A stretch of DNA of 5,889 nucleotides from Sulfitobacter sp. (lineage in GTDB: Bacteria; Pseudomonadota; Alphaproteobacteria; Rhodobacterales; Rhodobacteraceae): the NCBI GenBank assembly GCA_024636395.1, contig JAGXHD010000092.1, forward strand, positions 1 through 5,889, given 5' to 3'. The notes below the pieces were generated by a model. That model ran no database searches. It had not been told where the DNA came from and saw nothing but the letters and a program-made list of their open reading frames with translations. A program made the position numbers and the translations under genes. Shown one piece after another: positions 5,056-5,889 of the stretch (position 1 is its first letter; every line of letters begins with the position of its first letter).

Positions 5056-5889
5056 ATGGCGCTGCTTTTGGGCGTGGATACGGGCGGCACCTATACGGAT
5101 GCCGTGATCATCCGGGACGAGGTTGAGGTGATCGCGAGCGCGAAGGCGCTGACGACGCGGCACGATCTGGCCATAGGTGTGGGCGGCGCGGTGCGTGCGG
5201 TTCTGGAGCAATCGGGTGTGGCGGCAGGGGATATCGCGCTTGCCTCGCTGTCTACGACGCTGGCCACCAATGCACTTGTGGAGGGTCAGGGCGGCCGCGT
5301 GGCGCTAATCTATATTGGCTTCAAGGAGCGGGATCTGGAGACGCACGGCTTGCTTGAGGCACTGAAGGGCGATCCGCATCTGGTGTTGGCCGGAGGGCAC
5401 AATCACGCGGGTGGCGAGGCCGTGTCGCTGGACGAGGAAGGATTGCGCGCGTTTCTGGCTGAGCACGGTGCGGGCGTTGGCAGTTTTGCGGTCGCTTCTC
5501 AATTCGCCACGCGCAATCCGGCGCATGAGCTGCGGGCGATGGCGCTGGTGGCGGAGCTGACGGGGCGGCCCGTCTCGGCGTCGCACCAGCTGTCGGCCAA
5601 GCTCAACGGGCCCAAGCGGGCGATGACGGCTGTGCTCAACGCGCGGCTCATCGGGATGATTGACCGGCTGATTGGGCGGGCGGAGGATATTCTGCGCGAG
5701 CTTGGCGTGGGGGCGCCGCTGATGGTGGTGCGCGGTGATGGCGCGCTGATCTCCTCGGTGCAGGCGCGCGAGCGGCCCATCGAGACGATCCTGAGTGGAC
5801 CTGCGGCCTCTATCGTGGGGGCGCGCTGGATGACGGGGGCCGATCTGGCACTGGTCAGCGACATCGGCGGGACGACGACGGATGTGGCC
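5056..5889 (+). CDS. Hydantoinase/oxoprolinase family protein, N-terminal part (3' end outside window)
   Basis: The frame stays open from the ATG at 5056 to the right edge, 278 codons, so the stop is not seen; full-length members are usually near 650-700 residues. GAGGGAG at 5043-5049, six bases before the ATG, is a strong ribosome binding site. The protein opens with the actin/acetate-kinase-fold phosphate loop GVDTGGTYTD (6-15). Then come STTLATNALVEG (66-77), IGFKERDLE (87-95), PKRAMTAVLNARL (186-198), RGDGAL (226-231), SGPAAS (247-252) and the second phosphate motif SDIGGTTTD (268-276). Relatives include the ATP-dependent N-methylhydantoinase A subunit, 5-oxoprolinase and acetone carboxylase subunits, which activate amide or carbonyl groups with ATP. 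The substrate cannot be told from this part. A hyuB-type partner gene, if any, would lie to the right. It starts 67 bases after queG, so co-transcription is possible but not shown. Confidence 0.93.
   Translation, partial: MALLLGVDTGGTYTDAVIIRDEVEVIASAKALTTRHDLAIGVGGAVRAVLEQSGVAAGDIALASLSTTLATNALVEGQGGRVALIYIGFKERDLETHGLLEALKGDPHLVLAGGHNHAGGEAVSLDEEGLRAFLAEHGAGVGSFAVASQFATRNPAHELRAMALVAELTGRPVSASHQLSAKLNGPKRAMTAVLNARLIGMIDRLIGRAEDILRELGVGAPLMVVRGDGALISSVQARERPIETILSGPAASIVGARWMTGADLALVSDIGGTTTDVA

Overview
The window reads as ordinary chromosomal DNA of an alphaproteobacterium, most likely a marine Roseobacter-type member of the Rhodobacteraceae. The coding DNA is GC-rich. It carries a Hint protein of the type common in that family and an FzlA-like division protein, which is an alphaproteobacterial family. 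The assignment comes from gene content and motifs read by eye; no database search was run. All six genes are on the + strand, and the non-coding gaps are only 53 to 157 bases.

Layout: (1) 1-1256, the C-terminal third of the glutamate synthase large subunit GltB, cut by the left edge; (2) 1257-1394, a gap holding a perfect 12-bp inverted repeat and a CtrA-like box; (3) 1395-2309, a Hint (hedgehog/intein-type self-processing) protein of unknown role; (4) 2310-2466, a gap with a small hairpin and a candidate promoter that ends almost at the next start codon; (5) 2467-3189, the monofunctional peptidoglycan glycosyltransferase MtgA; (6) 3243-3908, a GST-fold protein whose C-terminal tail suggests FzlA, the FtsZ-binding regulator of constriction; (7) 3966-4988, epoxyqueuosine reductase QueG, preceded by two short perfect hairpins; (8) 5056-5889, the N-terminal part of a hydantoinase/oxoprolinase-family protein, cut by the right edge.

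Functionally the window joins nitrogen assimilation (GltB), septal or general peptidoglycan synthesis and its control (MtgA, FzlA), tRNA modification (QueG) and an ATP-dependent amide hydrolase-like enzyme of unknown substrate. The mtgA-fzlA-queG run could be one transcript. The pairing of a glycan polymerase with a constriction regulator is the most suggestive context here.

I found no phage, transposon, CRISPR array, tRNA or rRNA, and no convincing new multi-gene system. The least understood gene is the Hint protein. The other points of interest are small regulatory structures in the gaps, which are proposals from sequence only.
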